Assembly (NCBI GenBank): GCA_934101145.1
Contig: CAKOPZ010000005.1
Coordinates: forward strand, 1-64,000
Length of the DNA stretch: 64,000 nucleotides
Direction of reading: 5' to 3'
DNA from: an uncultured Clostridia bacterium
GTDB lineage: Bacteria > Bacillota > Clostridia > TANB77 > CAG-508
Of the stretch, positions 16,170 through 24,047 are shown piece after piece; positions within the stretch are counted from its first letter, which is position 1, and the number at the start of each line of letters is the position of its first letter. The notes below the pieces were generated by a model, which searched no databases, was not told where the DNA came from, and was given only the letters and a program-made list of their open reading frames with translations. The translations under genes and the position numbers were made by a program.

Positions 16170-16205
16170 AGTATGCGTAAGTGAAAATGTAAGGAGAATG
16201 ATATC

Positions 16206-17966
16206 ATGTATAGAAATCATAATTGTGGAGAATTAAATATAGAAAATGTTGGTCAAGAGGTTGTTTTAGCAGGATGGATTCAGAAAATTAGAAACCTAGG
16301 TGCAATGAAATTTATAGATTTACGTGACCAATTTGGCATAACACAAATAATTATATCTGAAGATTTAAAAGAAGAAACAGATAATTTAGTTACAGAGTGT
16401 GTTATACAAGTAAAAGGAAATGTAGTTGAAAGAAGCAACAAAAATACAAAAATTCCTACAGGAGAAATTGAAATAGATGCAAAAGAAATAACAGTGCTTG
16501 GAAAATGCAAAAATGTACTTCCTTTTGAAATCAATTCAGAAGCTGCAGGAGATGTAAGAGAAGATTTAAGACTTGAGTATAGATTTTTGGATTTAAGAAA
16601 TGAAAAAATACATAACAATATTTTGCTTCGTTCTAAAATAATGAAAACAATTAGAAGAAAAATGGATGAGCTTGGATTTGCTGAAATCCAAACACCTATA
16701 CTTGCAAATTCATCACCAGAAGGAGCAAGAGATTATTTAGTGCCAAGTAGATTACACCCAGGTGAATTTTATGCACTTCCTCAAGCACCACAACAATTTA
16801 AACAATTGCTTATGGTATCTGGATTTGATAAATATTATCAAATAGCACCATGCTTTAGAGATGAAGATCCAAGAGCAGATAGAGCACCAGGTGAGTTTTA
16901 TCAACTTGACTTTGAAATGAGCTTTGCAGAGCAAGAAGATGTGTTTAAGGTTTTAGAAGATGTTATACCAACTGTATTTAAAGAGCATACAAATTGGAAA
17001 GTTGAAGAAGGTCCATTTAAACGTATTCCATACAAAGAAGCTATGGAAAAATACGGAAGTGATAAGCCAGATTTAAGAAATCCATTGATTATACAAGATG
17101 TATCAGATTTATTTAAGGAAAGTGAGTTTAATGCATTTAAAGGCAAAATTGTAAAAGCAATTGTTGTGGAAAATGGTGCAAGTCAAGGAAGAAAATTCTT
17201 TGATAGTATGACAGATTTTGCAAAAGAAGAAGCTGGTGCAGATGGACTTGGTTGGATAAAAGTTGACAGCGAAAATACTGTATCTGGTGGTATTTCTAAA
17301 TTTGTTACAGACAAGATGTTTGCAGAGCTTTCTGACAAATATGGTGTAAAACCTAACTGTAGTGTATTCTTTATGGCAGATGAGAATTTAGAAAAAGTGC
17401 AAAAAATTGCAGGACAAATTAGAATTGAACTTGGTAAAAGATTAGATTTAATTGAAAAGAATATATATAAATTCTGCTTGATAGTAGATTTTCCTATGTA
17501 TGAATTATCAGACGAAGGAACAATTGATTTTAACCATAACCCATTTTCAATGCCACAAGGAGGAATGGATGCATTAGAGCATAAAGATCCACTTGATATT
17601 CTTGCATATCAATATGATGTTGTTTGCAATGGATACGAAATGGCTTCTGGAGCTGTAAGAAACCACGACCCAGAGCTTATGGTAAAAGCATTTGAAATTG
17701 CAGGATATACAGAAAAAGAAGTTGAAACAAGATTTGGTGCATTGTATAATGCATTCCAATATGGAACACCACCTCATGCTGGTGCTGCTCCTGGACTTGA
17801 TAGAATGGTAATGCTTATTGCTGATAGTGATAATATTAGAGAAGTTATTGCGTTCCCTAAAAACAAAAAAGCAAGAGATTTACTTATGAGAGCTCCAAAT
17901 ACTGTAACAGATAAGCAATTAGAAGATGTACATATTAGGGTAGTTGAAGAAGACAAAAAGAAATAA
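16206..17966 (+). CDS. aspS: Aspartyl-tRNA synthetase
   Basis: This 586-aa class II synthetase charges tRNA-Asp. It has an N-terminal OB-fold anticodon-binding domain (VVLAGWIQKIRNLGAMKFID), motif 2 FRDEDPRADRAPGEFYQLDF, the bacterial GAD insertion in the middle, and motif 3 GLDRMVMLIADSDNI. Length and the GAD domain indicate the bacterial type. ATG preceded by AAGGAGAATGATATC. mnmA follows after 70 bases, so they may share a transcript. Confidence 0.97.
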   Translation: MYRNHNCGELNIENVGQEVVLAGWIQKIRNLGAMKFIDLRDQFGITQIIISEDLKEETDNLVTECVIQVKGNVVERSNKNTKIPTGEIEIDAKEITVLGKCKNVLPFEINSEAAGDVREDLRLEYRFLDLRNEKIHNNILLRSKIMKTIRRKMDELGFAEIQTPILANSSPEGARDYLVPSRLHPGEFYALPQAPQQFKQLLMVSGFDKYYQIAPCFRDEDPRADRAPGEFYQLDFEMSFAEQEDVFKVLEDVIPTVFKEHTNWKVEEGPFKRIPYKEAMEKYGSDKPDLRNPLIIQDVSDLFKESEFNAFKGKIVKAIVVENGASQGRKFFDSMTDFAKEEAGADGLGWIKVDSENTVSGGISKFVTDKMFAELSDKYGVKPNCSVFFMADENLEKVQKIAGQIRIELGKRLDLIEKNIYKFCLIVDFPMYELSDEGTIDFNHNPFSMPQGGMDALEHKDPLDILAYQYDVVCNGYEMASGAVRNHDPELMVKAFEIAGYTEKEVETRFGALYNAFQYGTPPHAGAAPGLDRMVMLIADSDNIREVIAFPKNKKARDLLMRAPNTVTDKQLEDVHIRVVEEDKKK

Positions 17967-18036
17967 AAATGGTACTTATAATATTGCATAAAGGTTACAG
18001 GTAGTATTAAATGTTTTATGAAAGGTAAGAAAATAT

Positions 18037-19116
18037 ATGAGCAATAAAAGAGTATTGCTTGGTATGAGTGGAGGAGTTGATAGTTCTGTATCAGCTCTTT
18101 TACTTAAACAAGCAGGATATGATGTAATAGGTGCAACAATGAGATTGTGGGAAGATAAAGAAAACCCAGAAATTGAAGGTGGATGTTGTTCTTTTTCTGC
18201 AACATATGATGCTAAAAGAGTATGTGACAAGATAGGAATACCACATTATACATTGGATTGCAGAGAAAGTTTTGATGACAAAGTTGTAAATGATTTTATA
18301 AATTGTTATGAATGTGCAAAAACACCCAACCCTTGTATCGAGTGCAACAAGTATTTGAAATTTGATTTGTTCTATAAAAAGGCACTAGAACTTGGATGTG
18401 ATTATATTTCTACAGGCCATTATGCAAAAGTAGAATATAGTGAAAAGTACAATCAATATGTATTAAAAAAATCAAATGCGAGCAAGAAAGATCAAACATA
18501 TTTCTTATATAGTATGAATAAAAATGTTCTTTCAAAACTTGTTTTTCCTTTAGAAAATTTTGAGGACAAATCAGAGATAAGAAAAATTGCAGAGGAAAAT
18601 GGACTTGCAGTTGCGAAAAAACCTGATAGTCAAGAGGTTTGCTTTATACCAGATAATAACTATATTGGATTTATAAAAAAACATTCTACTAAAAAGATAA
18701 AGGGTGGAAATATTGTTCTTAAAGATGGTACGATTTTAGGAAAACATGAAGGATTAATTAATTACACAGTGGGGCAAAGGAAAGGGCTTGGAATAAGCTA
18801 TAAAGAGCCATTGTATGTAATTAAATTAGATAAGGACACAAACGAGGTTATTGTTGGTACTGAGAAAGAATTATATTCAAATGTGTTATATGCAAATGAA
18901 CTTAATTTTTTACTAGATCTTGATTTTTCGAAGAAAATGGATGTTAAAGCTAAGATAAGATATAGGGCAAAAGAAGCGGATGCTGTAATTTATCCAGAAG
19001 AAAATGGAATGGTAAAAGTTGAATTTAAAGAGCCTCAAAGAGCTATTACACCTGGCCAATCTGTAGTATTTTATATTAATGATGTGGTACTTGGTGGAGG
19101 AAAAATTGTAGATTAA
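18037..19116 (+). CDS. mnmA: tRNA-specific 2-thiouridylase MnmA
   Basis: This 359-aa enzyme puts sulfur on U34 of tRNA-Lys, -Glu and -Gln. It has the PP-loop GMSGGVDSSVSALLL at the N-terminus, first catalytic Cys in NPCIECNKYLKF, second in KPDSQEVCFIPD, and VGQRKGLGI. RBS AAAGGT before the ATG. The last 26 bases of the gene are repeated downstream at 19870-19895, on the far side of a toxin-antitoxin module. Confidence 0.97.
   Translation: MSNKRVLLGMSGGVDSSVSALLLKQAGYDVIGATMRLWEDKENPEIEGGCCSFSATYDAKRVCDKIGIPHYTLDCRESFDDKVVNDFINCYECAKTPNPCIECNKYLKFDLFYKKALELGCDYISTGHYAKVEYSEKYNQYVLKKSNASKKDQTYFLYSMNKNVLSKLVFPLENFEDKSEIRKIAEENGLAVAKKPDSQEVCFIPDNNYIGFIKKHSTKKIKGGNIVLKDGTILGKHEGLINYTVGQRKGLGISYKEPLYVIKLDKDTNEVIVGTEKELYSNVLYANELNFLLDLDFSKKMDVKAKIRYRAKEADAVIYPEENGMVKVEFKEPQRAITPGQSVVFYINDVVLGGGKIVD
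19091..19116 (+). repeat. Direct repeat, left (end of mnmA)
   Basis: These last 26 bases of mnmA, including the stop, match 19870-19895 with one difference. Together they bracket the toxin-antitoxin module. Confidence 0.85.
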
Positions 19117-19146
19117 TTATGCAATAGAAAAATTTTATAAAAAAAC

Positions 19147-19175
19147 TTGAAATTTTCATAAAAAGTCTGTATAAT
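19147..19175 (+). promoter_or_regulatory. Promoter of the type III antitoxin RNA
   Basis: TTGAAA (19147-19152), 17 bases, TATAAT (19170-19175), 41 bases ahead of the tandem repeats. Confidence 0.75.
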
Positions 19176-19216
19176 GAATATAATAATAGAGATACCAAAA
19201 AGTATCTTGTCCAAAT

Positions 19217-19321
19217 CAAATGTTAGCCGCAACCCTGTTTGCGGGGTATAAATGTATAGGTGTGCAAATGTTACTCGCAACCCTACTTGCGACAAATAAA
19301 TGCGTAGGTGGACAAATGTTA
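19217..19321 (+). ncRNA. Type III antitoxin RNA: tandem 48-bp repeats (CptI-like)
   Basis: Two units of exactly 48 bp start at CAAATGTTA (19217 and 19265), and a third begins at 19313. Each unit contains a hairpin CGCAA-N6-TTGCG; loop and linker bases differ between units. A promoter lies upstream and a terminator plus a toxin-sized gene downstream. In type III systems such repeats are cut by the toxin into RNA pseudoknots that inhibit it. CptIN systems use two or so repeats of about this length. Confidence 0.72.
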
Positions 19322-19324
19322 ATA

Positions 19325-19355
19325 AAAATCTACCTTTTTGAAGGTAGATTTTTTG
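19325..19355 (+). terminator. Attenuating terminator between antitoxin RNA and toxin
   Basis: AAATCTACCTT (19326-19336) and AAGGTAGATTT (19341-19351) are followed by T's. A leaky terminator at this place is a hallmark of type III toxin-antitoxin operons: it keeps antitoxin RNA in excess of toxin mRNA. Confidence 0.8.
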
Positions 19356-19361
19356 TTAGAA

Positions 19362-19841
19362 ATGAGGTACAAAGTGAAAGTAGAAAATGGAAAATTTTAT
19401 TTTATAAAAGATAATTTTTTTGATCTATTTAAAGGTTATAAATTAATGGAGAATAAAGAAAATGGTAATAAAAGACCTTGCTATTTTTGTTTTAATGATA
19501 TAGAAGATGAAAGAATAATTTGGTTTGTTCCAATATCTAGTAAAGTGGATAAATATAAATTAATATACGAAAACAAGAAGAAGACCAAAAAGAAAGTCTA
19601 TAACTTTGTTTTTGGAAAAGTTTTAGGAAAGGAAAAAGCATTTTTAATACAAAATATTTTTCCAACAACTGAAGAGTATATAGAAAATAAATACCAAAAT
19701 AAGATGCAAGATGTAGAAATAACTGAAACTTTGAAGCAGGAGATTATAGAAACGTCAATGAATGTTATAAAACTGGCTAAAAAAGGAATTAATATTCCGT
19801 TTTATGATATAATTGAAATGAAAAATATATTGATAAAGTAA
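19362..19841 (+). CDS. Type III toxin, CptN/ToxN-like endoribonuclease
   Basis: This protein of about 159 aa shows the ToxN/AbiQ/CptN-superfamily pattern: KRPCYFCFNDIEDERIIWF, then VPISSKVDKYKLIYENKK, FGKVLGKEKAFLIQNIFPTT, and a C-terminal helix (MNVIKLAKKGINIPFYDIIE). The family cuts mRNA and its own antitoxin repeats. Family recognition is from memory of these patterns plus the locus structure. Start is uncertain: ATG at 19362 has no ribosome site, while GTG at 19374 follows GAGG by 6 bases. Confidence 0.7.
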   Translation: MRYKVKVENGKFYFIKDNFFDLFKGYKLMENKENGNKRPCYFCFNDIEDERIIWFVPISSKVDKYKLIYENKKKTKKKVYNFVFGKVLGKEKAFLIQNIFPTTEEYIENKYQNKMQDVEITETLKQEIIETSMNVIKLAKKGINIPFYDIIEMKNILIK

Positions 19842-19869
19842 TGACTTGTATATAATGATTATGTAGAAA

Positions 19870-19895
19870 TTGGTGGGGGAAAAATTGTAGATTAA
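19870..19895 (+). repeat. Direct repeat, right (copy of the mnmA end)
   Basis: 25 of 26 bases match 19091-19116. It lies just before a terminator that probably once followed mnmA directly. Confidence 0.85.
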
Positions 19896-19902
19896 AAAAA
19901 AG

Positions 19903-19938
19903 CACCACATTATGCTTTGCCGAGCTATGTGGTGTTTT
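19903..19938 (+). terminator. Terminator, probably the original mnmA terminator
   Basis: CACCACAT (19903-19910) pairs with ATGTGGTG (19927-19934), followed by TTTTA. Confidence 0.7.
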
Positions 19939-20040
19939 ATCCTTAATAAGGTAGCACACATTTCTGTGGCTCTCATTTTCTATCTTTATTATACAGATTT
20001 TTTTTATTTTGTCAAATATTATTTTTGAAAATTTAAAAGA

Positions 20041-20072
20041 ATAGATTTACAAACTTTTGTTTGCAAATCTAT
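20041..20072. terminator. 32-bp hairpin with TTTT loop
   Basis: ATAGATTTACAAAC and GTTTGCAAATCTAT pair with one mismatch around TTTT. It adjoins the promoter at 20072, so it may be a terminator or an operator. Confidence 0.5.
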
Positions 20073-20100
20073 TGATTTTTATATAAAAGTATGATAAAAT
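20072..20100 (+). promoter_or_regulatory. Promoter of the 79-aa protein
   Basis: TTGATT (20072-20077), 17 bases, TAAAAT (20095-20100). Confidence 0.6.
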
Positions 20101-20134
20101 AAGCATAGTTGTTTGTTTAAGAGAGGTGAAGTAT

Positions 20135-20374
20135 ATGTCTAAAAAAGAGGACGTAGAGCTAGTTACACTAATTGAAGAAATAAACGAAGTATTAAAAGAA
20201 ATAAAAATTGAACAAGTAAATCAAAGAAAAATGCTTATTAAAAATCATAAAGTTAATATGCAAAAGTTTTCAAAACTGATTGAGTTTAATGAGATAATGG
20301 ATATGACAAATCAGGTTTTTGAAAGAAGAATATCAAGCATAGAAGCTTTATTATATGAAGTATTCAAGTCGTAG
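20135..20374 (+). CDS. Small hypothetical coiled-coil protein
   Basis: The 79-aa product is unrecognised. It is highly charged and helical (LIEEINEVLKEIKIEQVNQR, SKLIEFNEIMDMTNQVFERR), with no membrane segment. GAGAGGTG precedes the ATG at 20135; an in-frame GTG at 20126 overlaps that site and is not used. It has its own promoter and a terminator at 20392, so it is a single-gene unit. Confidence 0.65.
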   Translation: MSKKEDVELVTLIEEINEVLKEIKIEQVNQRKMLIKNHKVNMQKFSKLIEFNEIMDMTNQVFERRISSIEALLYEVFKS

Positions 20375-20391
20375 TAAAAAAATGTAGAAAG

Positions 20392-20432
20392 AAAAGAAGT
20401 AACTTTTATGAAAAAATAGGTTACTTCTTTTT
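20392..20432 (+). terminator. Intrinsic terminator
   Basis: AAAAGAAGTAAC (20392-20403) pairs with GTTACTTCTTTTT (20420-20432). Confidence 0.85.
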
Positions 20433-20475
20433 GTATCTAAAAACACGAAAAAACCAAGTAATTTGCCAAAATGTA

Positions 20476-20504
20476 TTGTAATAAGAACATTTTTGTAATA
20501 AAAT
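20476..20504 (+). promoter_or_regulatory. Promoter of the aminotransferase-MurT-GatD cluster
   Basis: TTGTAA (20476-20481), 17 bases, TAAAAT (20499-20504). Confidence 0.65.
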
Positions 20505-20530
20505 AGTCGCCAAGAGGAGTTGATTATGAT

Positions 20531-21781
20531 ATGAAAGAAACATTTGAAAATTATGAATCTAATGTAAGGAGTTACTGTAGAAAATGGCCTGTTGAAATGA
20601 AATATGCAAAAGGTTCTATATATACTGATGTAGATGGAAATGAATATATAGATTTTTTTGATGGAGCAGGTGCTTTAAACTATGGACATAACCCTGATTA
20701 TATAAAAGAAAAGTTGATAGATTATTTACAAAGTGATGGAATTGTACACTCACTTGATATGTACGCAGTTCCAAAAGAAAAATTTATAAGTTACTTTGAA
20801 GAGAAAATATTAAAACCACGTGGTTTAGATTATAAAATAGCATTTCCTGGACCAACAGGTACAAATGCAATTGAACTTGGACTTAAACTTGCAAGAAAAG
20901 TTAAAAAGAGACCATATATTTGGGCTTTTACAGGAGCTTTTCATGGTATGACATTAGGAGCACTTGCCTTAACAACTGAAGCAGCAGCAAGAGCTGGAGC
21001 AGGAGTGCCACTTCAATTTGTAGAACATATTCCTGCACCATATTCTATGGGTGGAAATTTTGATACAATAGGATATATGGAAAATATGCTATCAGATGAC
21101 CATTCAGGGTTTGAAAAACCTTCTGCAATTATAATTGAAACAGTACAACAAGAGGGTGGAATTCATGTATTTAGCAAAGAATTTTTACAAGATTTAAGAG
21201 CTTTTTGTGATAAACATGATATACTTCTTATTTGTGATGAAGTGCAAATTGGTTGTTCAAGATCTGGAACTTTCTTCTCTTTTGAAAGAGCTGATATTGT
21301 TCCTGATATAGTTTGTATGTCAAAATCAATTGGAGGATACGGAATTCCTTTTGCTGTAACATTGTTTAAAAGAGATTTAGATGTATTTAATCCAGGTGAG
21401 CATAATGGAACATTTAGAGGTTGCCAACTTTCTATGGTAGCAGGACTTGCAGCACTTGAGATGACAGTAGAACAAGATATACCAGCACAAGTTAAGGCTA
21501 AAGAGAAAATAGTTAAAGAATATTTAGAAAAAGAAGTAAAACCATTATTAAAGGATGGAATGGTAATAAGAGGAATAGGACTTACTTGGGGAATTGAATT
21601 TAATGATGGAAAACTTGCAAGAGCTGTACTAGATAGATGTTTTGAAAAGAAATTGATAATTGAACTTGCAGGAAGCAATGATTCTGTATTAAAGATAATG
21701 CCATCACTTGTAATTGAAGATGAGTTATTATTAAAAGGACTTGAAATTGTAAAAGAGTCTATTAAGGAAATTTTAAAATAG
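20531..21781 (+). CDS. Class III PLP aminotransferase, EctB-like (diaminobutyrate type)
   Basis: 416 aa, fold type I. GPTGTNAIELGLKLARK binds PLP phosphate, FTGAFHGMTLGALALT is family typical, LLICDEVQIGCSRSGTFFSF carries the PLP-ring Asp, and SKSIGGYGIPFAV the Schiff-base Lys. The overall sequence recalls diaminobutyrate-2-oxoglutarate transaminases (EctB/DABA-AT). No ectA or ectC is nearby, so ectoine synthesis is unlikely. MurT-like and GatD-like genes follow, which suggests the amine or amino acid made here may feed a Mur-ligase-type reaction (inference). AGAGGAG lies 11 bases before the ATG. Confidence 0.85.
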   Translation: MKETFENYESNVRSYCRKWPVEMKYAKGSIYTDVDGNEYIDFFDGAGALNYGHNPDYIKEKLIDYLQSDGIVHSLDMYAVPKEKFISYFEEKILKPRGLDYKIAFPGPTGTNAIELGLKLARKVKKRPYIWAFTGAFHGMTLGALALTTEAAARAGAGVPLQFVEHIPAPYSMGGNFDTIGYMENMLSDDHSGFEKPSAIIIETVQQEGGIHVFSKEFLQDLRAFCDKHDILLICDEVQIGCSRSGTFFSFERADIVPDIVCMSKSIGGYGIPFAVTLFKRDLDVFNPGEHNGTFRGCQLSMVAGLAALEMTVEQDIPAQVKAKEKIVKEYLEKEVKPLLKDGMVIRGIGLTWGIEFNDGKLARAVLDRCFEKKLIIELAGSNDSVLKIMPSLVIEDELLLKGLEIVKESIKEILK

Positions 21782-21786
21782 TAAGA

Positions 21787-21852
21787 AAAAAACAGCTCTA
21801 TATGACATAAATCTTGAAACATCAAGAAAATAGGTCTGGCAAGAGCTGTTTT
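21787..21852 (+). terminator. Inverted repeat between aminotransferase and MurT-like gene
   Basis: AAAACAGCTCT pairs with AGAGCTGTTTT (21842-21852), with a CTTGA/TCAAG hairpin inside. The loop is large, so termination may be partial and the downstream genes could still be co-transcribed. Confidence 0.45.
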
Positions 21853-21882
21853 CTATATACTAGGAAGGATAGATATAAATAT

Positions 21883-23268
21883 ATGAAAAAGAATTTTAGA
21901 TTTTACGTAGCTTTATGGGGAGCAAAAGCAGGAACAATTTTGTTAAAATTATTAAGAAGAAATGCTTCATTTTTTCCTGGAAAGTTTGCAATAACAGTTT
22001 GCCCTGATTTTATGGCAAGAATTGATAAACCTAAAACGGTTATTGCTGTTACTGGAACAAACGGAAAAACTACAGTATGCAATATGATAGAGGATGTGCT
22101 AAAAGATAATAATTATAGTATTATAGATAATAAACTTGGATCAAATGTAGAGTCTGGTGTAGTAACAGCCTTTATAAAAGGTGCGAGTTTAGCTGGAAAG
22201 ACTAAAAAAGATATTGCAGTATTAGAAGTGGATGAAAGAAGTGCAAATAAAGTGTACAAGTATTTGACGCCTACATACTTAATTTGTACAAATTTATTTC
22301 GTGATTCGATGGTTAGAAATGCACATGCAGAATTTATTGCAGATATATTGAGTAAATATATTCCAAGAGATACAAAGCTAATTTTAAATGGTGATGATTT
22401 AATTTCTTGCAATATTGCACCAGAAAATAATAGAGTTTATTTTGGAATTGATAGAATATCAACTGATACAGATGAATGTCATAATATTGTACGTGATATT
22501 GTTGTTTGTCCAAAATGTAATGGAAAATTAAAGTATGATTTTGTTAGATATCATCATATTGGACGAGCCCATTGTGAAAAGTGTGATTTTGGCTCACCTA
22601 AAATTAATTACGAAGTAACAAACTTAGATATTGAAAATAAAAAAATGACGATGAATGTTGCAGGAAAAGAAGAGACTTATGATTTGATTACAGATGGAAT
22701 TATAAACATATATAATATGGTCGCTGTAATTAGTTTATTTAAAGAGCTTGGATTTGATGCAGAAAAAATAAATAATTCGTTAAAAAAACAAAAAATAGTT
22801 GAGACAAGATTTGCTGTAGAACAAGTTAAGGATAAAAAAATTGTTACACATTTAGCAAAGGGAATGAATCCTATTGCTTGCTCAAGAGTATTTGACTATA
22901 TTAAAAAAGAACCAGGAAACAAGGCAGTTATATTAATACTTGATGATTTTCATGATGCACATGATAGTTCAGAAAATATAACCTGGCATTATGATACAGA
23001 TTATGAATTTTTAAATGATGAGAGTATAAAACAAGTAATTACGACAGGTGTAAGAAATTTGGATACATATGTACGTTTGCAAATGGCAGGTATTCCAAAA
23101 GAAAAAATTGTTCATATGCGAGATGAAGTTGAAGCAGCAAGCAATATTAAATTAGATGGAATTGATACAATTTTTATTTTATATGATATTTATACAATCC
23201 ATTTAAGAGATGCTGTTAAAAAGGAAGTTGAAACTGTAATAAATGATGAGGAAAAAGGGAAGGAATGA
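21883..23268 (+). CDS. murT: MurT-like Mur ligase
   Basis: This 461-aa Mur ligase has ATP site AVTGTNGKTTVCNMIEDVL, a carboxylate-binding VLEVDERSANKVY, and a four-Cys zinc ribbon inserted in the central domain (CPKCNGKL ... CEKCDF), as in MurT. The C-terminal DUF1727 part (ILILDDFHDAHDSSENITWH, then YDTDYEFL) is divergent from the usual NDNxADGxDxSW form. MurT with GatD amidates the D-Glu of lipid II. AGGAAGG precedes the ATG at 21883. It overlaps the next gene by ATGA. Confidence 0.85.
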   Translation: MKKNFRFYVALWGAKAGTILLKLLRRNASFFPGKFAITVCPDFMARIDKPKTVIAVTGTNGKTTVCNMIEDVLKDNNYSIIDNKLGSNVESGVVTAFIKGASLAGKTKKDIAVLEVDERSANKVYKYLTPTYLICTNLFRDSMVRNAHAEFIADILSKYIPRDTKLILNGDDLISCNIAPENNRVYFGIDRISTDTDECHNIVRDIVVCPKCNGKLKYDFVRYHHIGRAHCEKCDFGSPKINYEVTNLDIENKKMTMNVAGKEETYDLITDGIINIYNMVAVISLFKELGFDAEKINNSLKKQKIVETRFAVEQVKDKKIVTHLAKGMNPIACSRVFDYIKKEPGNKAVILILDDFHDAHDSSENITWHYDTDYEFLNDESIKQVITTGVRNLDTYVRLQMAGIPKEKIVHMRDEVEAASNIKLDGIDTIFILYDIYTIHLRDAVKKEVETVINDEEKGKE

Positions 23269-23978
23269 GATTTAATATGAAGATAGAAATATTATTTCCA
23301 GAGTTTTGCAATTTGTTTGGAGATATAAGCAACATGAAATATTTAAAAAAGTGCTTACCTGATGAGGAATATATAGAGACATCAATTGAAGATGAGCCAG
23401 CATTTGTATCTCAAGATGTAAACTTTATATACATGGGTGCAATGACAGAAAGAACACAAGATAAAGTAATTGCAAAATTAAAACCATATAAAGAAAGAAT
23501 ACAAGAATTAATAGAAAAAAATGCTATATTTTTAGTAACAGGAAATGCAATTGAGATATTTGGCAAATACATAGAAAATGAAGATGGAAGTAGAATAGAA
23601 GGTTTAGGAATCTTTGATGTATATGCTAAAAGAGATATGATGCATAGACATAATAGCCTATTTACAGGAAAGTATGAAGATATAGAAATTGTTGGATTTA
23701 AGAGCCAATTTACTATGATGTATGGAAATATAGACAGCAATTATTTTATAGAAGTTGAAAAAGGAGTTGGAATTAATCCAGAATGTAAATATGAAGGAAT
23801 AAAGCAAAACAATTTCTTTGGAACATATTTAACAGGACCATTACTTATTATAAATCCACTATTTACTAAAAAAATATTAAAAATGCTTGGAAAAGAAGAT
23901 ACAAAACTTGCTTTTGAAGAGGATTGCACAGAAGCATATAAGGTTAGATTAGAGGAATTTAAGAGAGTTCCAGCCTAA
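23265..23978 (+). CDS. GatD-like glutamine amidotransferase homologue lacking catalytic Cys and His
   Basis: This 237-aa homologue of GatD, the glutaminase partner of MurT, keeps the scaffold: CNLFGDISNMKYLKK, FIYMGAMTERTQ, EGLGIFDVY, IVGFKSQF, FGTYLTGPLLIINP. However, the nucleophile box, in GatD about ICGGYQ, reads VTGNAI here, so Cys is replaced by Thr. The GTYLHGP histidine is also Thr. Both residues needed for glutamine hydrolysis are therefore missing. It overlaps murT by 4 bases, so the pair is still co-translated. It may act as a structural or regulatory subunit, or the complex may use another amine. Confidence 0.82.
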   Translation: MRFNMKIEILFPEFCNLFGDISNMKYLKKCLPDEEYIETSIEDEPAFVSQDVNFIYMGAMTERTQDKVIAKLKPYKERIQELIEKNAIFLVTGNAIEIFGKYIENEDGSRIEGLGIFDVYAKRDMMHRHNSLFTGKYEDIEIVGFKSQFTMMYGNIDSNYFIEVEKGVGINPECKYEGIKQNNFFGTYLTGPLLIINPLFTKKILKMLGKEDTKLAFEEDCTEAYKVRLEEFKRVPA

Positions 23979-24047
23979 AAATAACAACTATTGAAAAATA
24001 TGTATTTATGTGATATAAATATGTAAATAAAATTATAGGAAATAGAT

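Noticed and set aside
16135..16205. T-box riboswitch before aspS (and before valS)
   Set aside because: The leaders are only a few dozen bases long and contain no specifier or T-box-like sequence.
19217..19321. Tandem repeats as a small CRISPR array
   Set aside because: There are only two full units of 48 bp with no unique spacers, internal hairpins diverge between units, no cas genes are present, and a terminator plus toxin gene follows. Type III antitoxin repeats explain it better.
20531..21781. Ectoine biosynthesis (ectB)
   Set aside because: ectA and ectC are absent, and the neighbours are Mur-ligase and amidotransferase genes, so an ectoine role is not supported despite the EctB-like sequence.
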